Shown here one piece after another: positions 60,749 through 64,000 of a stretch of 64,000 nucleotides of DNA (within the stretch, counting starts at the first letter, position 1; the number at the start of each line of letters is the position of its first letter). The position numbers and the translations under genes were made by a program. The DNA lies in the NCBI RefSeq assembly GCF_024703895.1, contig NZ_CP087968.1, positions 1,860,001-1,924,000 on the forward strand. Reading direction: 5' to 3'. The notes below the pieces were generated by a model that worked only from the letters and a program-made list of their open reading frames with translations, ran no database searches and had not been told where the DNA came from. Source of the stretch: Nocardioides sp. B-3. GTDB lineage: Bacteria; Actinomycetota; Actinomycetes; Propionibacteriales; Nocardioidaceae.

Positions 60749-61900
60749 CGACCTTCAACCACGGCTGGACCGACGAGCGGCTCGCGCTGAAGAAGACGGC
60801 GATCGACTTCACCCAGCGTGAGGTCGTCCCGCACCCGGACACGTGGGAACGTGACGGCGAGATCCCGCGCGACTTCCAGAAGAAGCTGGCGCACGCCGGT
60901 CTGCTCGGCGTCGGCGTCGCCGAGGAGGTGGGCGGCGACGGCGGCGACCTGCTCGACGTGTGCGCGATGCAGGAGGGCTTCATGGAGGCCGGCTGGTCCG
61001 GAGGCCTGATGGCCGGCGCCTACACCCACGGCATCGCGATCCCGCACATCATCGCGGCGGGCTCGCCGGAGCTGGTCGACACCTACGCCCGCCCCGTCCC
61101 GGGGCGGGCGACCTGATCGGCTCGCTCGGCATCACCGAGCCCGGCACGGGCTCCGACGTCGCGGGCATCACCACCCGCGCCGTCCGCGACGGCGACCACT
61201 GGGTGATCAACGGCGCCAAGACCTTCATCACCTCGTCGGTGCGCGGCGACTTCGTGACCACCGCCGTCCGCACCGGTGACGCGGGTGCCCACGGCATCTC
61301 GTTGATCGTGGTGCCGAAGGGCACGCCCGGCTTCACCGTGTCGCGCAAGCTGGAGAAGATGGGCTGGCTCTGCTCAGACACGGGTGAGCTGTCGTACGCC
61401 GACGTGCGGGTGCCCGCCGCCAACCCGGTCGGCGAGGAGAACCACGGCTTCTACTACATCGCACAGCAGTTCGTGACCGAGAGGATCTGGCTCGCACTGA
61501 TGGGCTACGGCCACGCGCAGCGCTGCCCGGCCCTGACCGCGCAGTACTGCCGCGACCGCGAGACCTTCGGCAAGCCGCTGCTGGCCAACCGGGTCGTTCG
61601 CGCGAAGCTCGTCGAGATGCACCGCCGGTGGCCATCGCGCGCAGCTACACCCTCGAGGTCGCCGAGCGCTACGTCGCCGGCGAGGACGTCATCGCCGAGG
61701 CCTGCCCGGCCAAGCAGACCGCCGTCGACACCGCCGTCTGGGTCGCCGACCGTGCCGTCCAGCTGCACGGCGGCATGGGCTACATGCGCGAGTCGGAGGT
61801 CGAGCGCCACTACCGCGACGTCCGGCTGCTGCCGATCGGCGGCGGTGCCACCGAGGTCCTCACCGACCCGGCCGCCAAGCTGCTGGGATACGCCTCATGA
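60745..61900 (+). CDS. Acyl-CoA dehydrogenase (frameshifted)
   Basis: About 384 residues, FAD enzyme introducing an alpha-beta double bond in an acyl-CoA. LGSLGITEPGTGSDVAGITT is the FAD/substrate block; WVINGAKTFITSSVRGD; ALMGYGHAQRCPALTAQYCR. C-terminal AVQLHGGMGYMRESEVERHY and EVLTDPAAKLLG. Shifts near 61105 and 61625. The catalytic Glu position (HGGMGYMRE region) is consistent with isovaleryl- or citronellyl-CoA-type members. GTGA overlap with AtuA, ATGA with SRPBCC gene. Confidence 0.9.
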
Positions 61901-62370
61901 GGCCCCTCACCGGCGAGGTCTCGGTCTGGATGGACGCCTCGCCCGCCCACGTGTGGGACCTCGTCAGCGACGTGACCCGGATCGGCGAGTTCTCGCCGGA
62001 GACCTTCGAGGCGAAGTGGACCCGCGGCTCGACCCGGCCGGAGGTGGGCGCCTACTTCGCCGGCCATGTGAAGCGCAACGGCGTCGGACCGATCTACTGG
62101 TCGCCCTGCCGGGTCACCGTCTGCGAGCCGGAGCGCGTCTTCGAGTTCGCGGTCGGCACCGACTCGATCACGGCGAACAACTGGGGCTACCGGCTGACGC
62201 CGCGCGACGGTGGGACCGAGGTCACGGAGTACTTCCGCCTCGCGTCCAGCCTCCCGCTGCGCGCCTACTGGGCGCTGCTGGGCCGGTTCCGCGGCCGGAC
62301 CAACGTCAACGGCATGCGTACGACCCTCGAGCGGATGAAGGCAGTGCTGGAGAGCGGGGTGGAGTCATGA
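61897..62370 (+). CDS. SRPBCC-family protein
   Basis: 157 residues, uninterrupted. Starts PLTGEVSVWMDASPAHVWDL, the strand-helix opening of polyketide-cyclase/START-like ligand-binding proteins, with RIGEFSPETFEAKWTRGSTR and a C-terminal long helix (TNVNGMRTTLERMKAVLESG). It forms a hydrophobic cavity; may bind an intermediate of the operon. Overlaps of four bases on both sides. Confidence 0.87.
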   Translation: MRPLTGEVSVWMDASPAHVWDLVSDVTRIGEFSPETFEAKWTRGSTRPEVGAYFAGHVKRNGVGPIYWSPCRVTVCEPERVFEFAVGTDSITANNWGYRLTPRDGGTEVTEYFRLASSLPLRAYWALLGRFRGRTNVNGMRTTLERMKAVLESGVES

Positions 62371-63943
62371 GCGGGAATCGCGAGGCGATGCTCGACAAGA
62401 TCGAGGCGCTGCACGCCGAGCAGGCCAAGGCCGTCGCCGGCGGTGGCGAGAAGTACGTCGCGCGGCACAAGGACCGCGGCAAGCTGACCGCCCGCGAGCG
62501 GATCGAGCTGCTCGTCGACGAGGGCTCCGCGTTCCTCGAGCTGATGCCGCTGGCAGGTTGGGGCAGTGACTTCATGGTCGGGGCCAGCATGGTGACCGGC
62601 ATCGGCGTCGTCGAGGGCGTCGAGTGCATGATCGTGGCCAACGACCCGACGGTGAAGGGCGGCGCCCTCAACCCGTGGTCGCTGAAGAAGTCCTTCCGGG
62701 CGGGCGAGATCGCCGAGCAGAACAACCTGCCGACGATCAACCTCACCGAGTCCGGCGGCGCCGACCTGCCGACCCAGAAGGACATCTTCATCCCCGGCGG
62801 TCGCGGCTTCCGCAACCTCACCCGCGCCTCGGCGCGCAAGCAGCCGAGCATCTCGGTGGTCTTCGGCAACTCCACTGCGGGCGGCGCCTACGTCCCCGGC
62901 ATGAGTGACTACGTGATCATGGTCAAGGAGCAGGCCAAGGTCTTCTCGGGCCGGTCCGCCGCTGGTCAAGATGGCCACCGGTGAGGAGACCGACGACGAG
63001 TCGCTCGGTGGCGCCGAGATGCACTCGCGGACCTCCGGGTCCTCCGACTTCCCGGCCCTCGACGAGCATGACGCCCTGCGGCTCGCGCGCCGCGTGGTCG
63101 CGCGGCTGAACTGGCACAAGCGGGGCGCGGCCCCCGACCGCGCCGTACGCAGAACCCGACCTCGACCCCGACGACCTCCTCGACCTCATCCCCACGGACC
63201 TCAAGGAGCCCTTCGACCCGCGCGACGCGATCCTGCGGATCGTCGACGGGGTTGGTCCGGGCAACGAGGTCGCCTTCGACGAGTTCAAGCCGCTCTACGG
63301 CTCAGCGCTGTGCGTGGGCTGGGCGCGGCTGCACGGGCACGAGATCGGCATCCCGGCCAACGCCCGCGGCGTGCTGATGTCGCAGGAGGCGCAGAAGGCG
63401 GCGCAGTTCATCCAGCTGGCCAACCAGAAGGACACGCCGCTGCTCTTCCTGCACAACACCACCGGCTACATGGTCGGCGCGGAGTACGAGCAGGGCGGGA
63501 TCATCAAGCACGGCGCGCAGATGATCAACGCGGTCAGCAACTCCACCGTCCCGCACCTCACGGTGATCATGGGAGCGTCGTACGGCGCCGGCAACTACGG
63601 CATGAACGGCCGCGCCTACGACCCGCGCTTCCTCTTCACCCGGCCCAGCGAGAAGTCGGCCGTGATGGGGCCGGCCCAGCTCGCCGGCGTCATGGAGATC
63701 GTGGCGCGCGAGTCGGCCGAGAAGAAGGGCCAGGTCTTCGACGCCGAGGCCTTCCGGGGCATCAAGGACATGGTGGAGGGGATGGTCGAGGAGCAGTCGA
63801 TGCCCTACTTCCTCTCCGGCATGGTCTACGACGACGGGGTCATCGACCCGCGCGACACCCGCAACGTCCCGGGCATCTGCCTGTCCGTGATCGACAACCA
63901 GCCCATCGAGGGCGCCATGAACTTCGGGGTGTTCCGACTGTGA
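62367..63943 (+). CDS. Acyl-CoA carboxylase carboxyltransferase (beta) subunit (frameshifted)
   Basis: About 525 residues. Crotonase-fold carboxyltransferase of methylcrotonyl/geranyl-CoA carboxylase type. N-terminal: [20 protein letters not shown] and [18 protein letters not shown]; oxyanion segments [16 protein letters not shown] and [21 protein letters not shown]-terminal half: [40 protein letters not shown]. Shifts near 62958 and 63140. Works with the biotin carboxylase subunit that starts at 63940. AtuC/LiuB branch fits better than acetyl- or propionyl-CoA carboxylase. Confidence 0.9.
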
Positions 63944-64000
63944 CGATCAAGAAGCTGCTTGTCGCCAACCGGGGCGAGATCGCCCGGCGGGTGTTCCGCA
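63940..64000 (+). CDS. Biotin carboxylase (alpha) subunit, N-terminal start only
   Basis: Twenty residues: GTG start in overlap with the previous [22 protein letters not shown], the unmistakable N-terminus of biotin-dependent carboxylase alpha subunits. Cut by the window end. Forms an acyl-CoA carboxylase with the subunit upstream. Confidence 0.9.
   Translation, partial: MTIKKLLVANRGEIARRVFR

Overview
The window is chromosomal DNA from a high-GC actinobacterium, most probably Nocardioides or a close relative. Support comes from the strong G/C third-position bias, ATGA/GTGA start-stop overlaps throughout, frequent GTG starts, several apparently leaderless genes, and families typical of Nocardioidaceae. 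I see no tRNA, rRNA, CRISPR array, insertion sequence or prophage. Roughly sixty single-base frameshifts break otherwise well-conserved genes, mostly at short G or C runs. I read these as sequence errors, so many genes are given as one span crossing the shifts, with the approximate break points named.

Layout. 1-8326: an amine/GABA-type catabolic block (two aldehyde dehydrogenases, APC permease, nitrilase-type amidase, PucR regulator, GABA aminotransferase, amino-acid dehydrogenase). 8331-9292: SMR efflux gene facing its TetR regulator across a double palindrome. 9300-13884: glycerol-3-phosphate dehydrogenase, TetR, an alkyl-DHAP-synthase-like flavoprotein and a lipid kinase. 13874-15916: pirin and GH1 glucosidase. 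16135-22476: sulfotransferase, three family-2-type glycosyltransferases and UDP-sugar dehydrogenase, a surface-glycan cluster. 22495-26007: PatB-type lyase, KAS III, DUF998 membrane protein, cold-shock protein, HesB-like protein. 26280-30593: PadR/dienoyl-CoA reductase operon, then Lrp divergent from metB. 30712-33575: methylacyl-CoA racemase with an in-frame stop, then a DEAD-box helicase. 33712-36130: a three-gene operon resembling meta-cleavage catabolism. 36141-41947: CPBP protease, NmrA-type protein, and a MerR-controlled thiolase followed by FadB. 42004-50591: ECF sigma factor plus partner, two ABC exporters, RDD protein, PadR.

50616-57569 is the most unusual part. On the minus strand lie two tandem paralogous 65-70 residue peptides with a shared leader-like N-terminus, then a PqqD-like/M50 membrane peptidase, a ParA/MinD-type ATPase in the same open frame, and a secreted protein with three CxxC pairs. 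Divergent from these are a membrane-anchored SARP/BTAD regulator and a large secreted protein. Two 7-bp direct repeats at 11-bp period, the geometry of SARP operators, lie in front of the first peptide. I know of no described system with this composition and propose it as a peptide maturation/export locus.

57615-64000 is a TetR-controlled acyl-CoA operon (mycothiol-type protein, AtuA-like protein, acyl-CoA dehydrogenase, SRPBCC, acyl-CoA carboxylase subunits) that runs off the end of the window.
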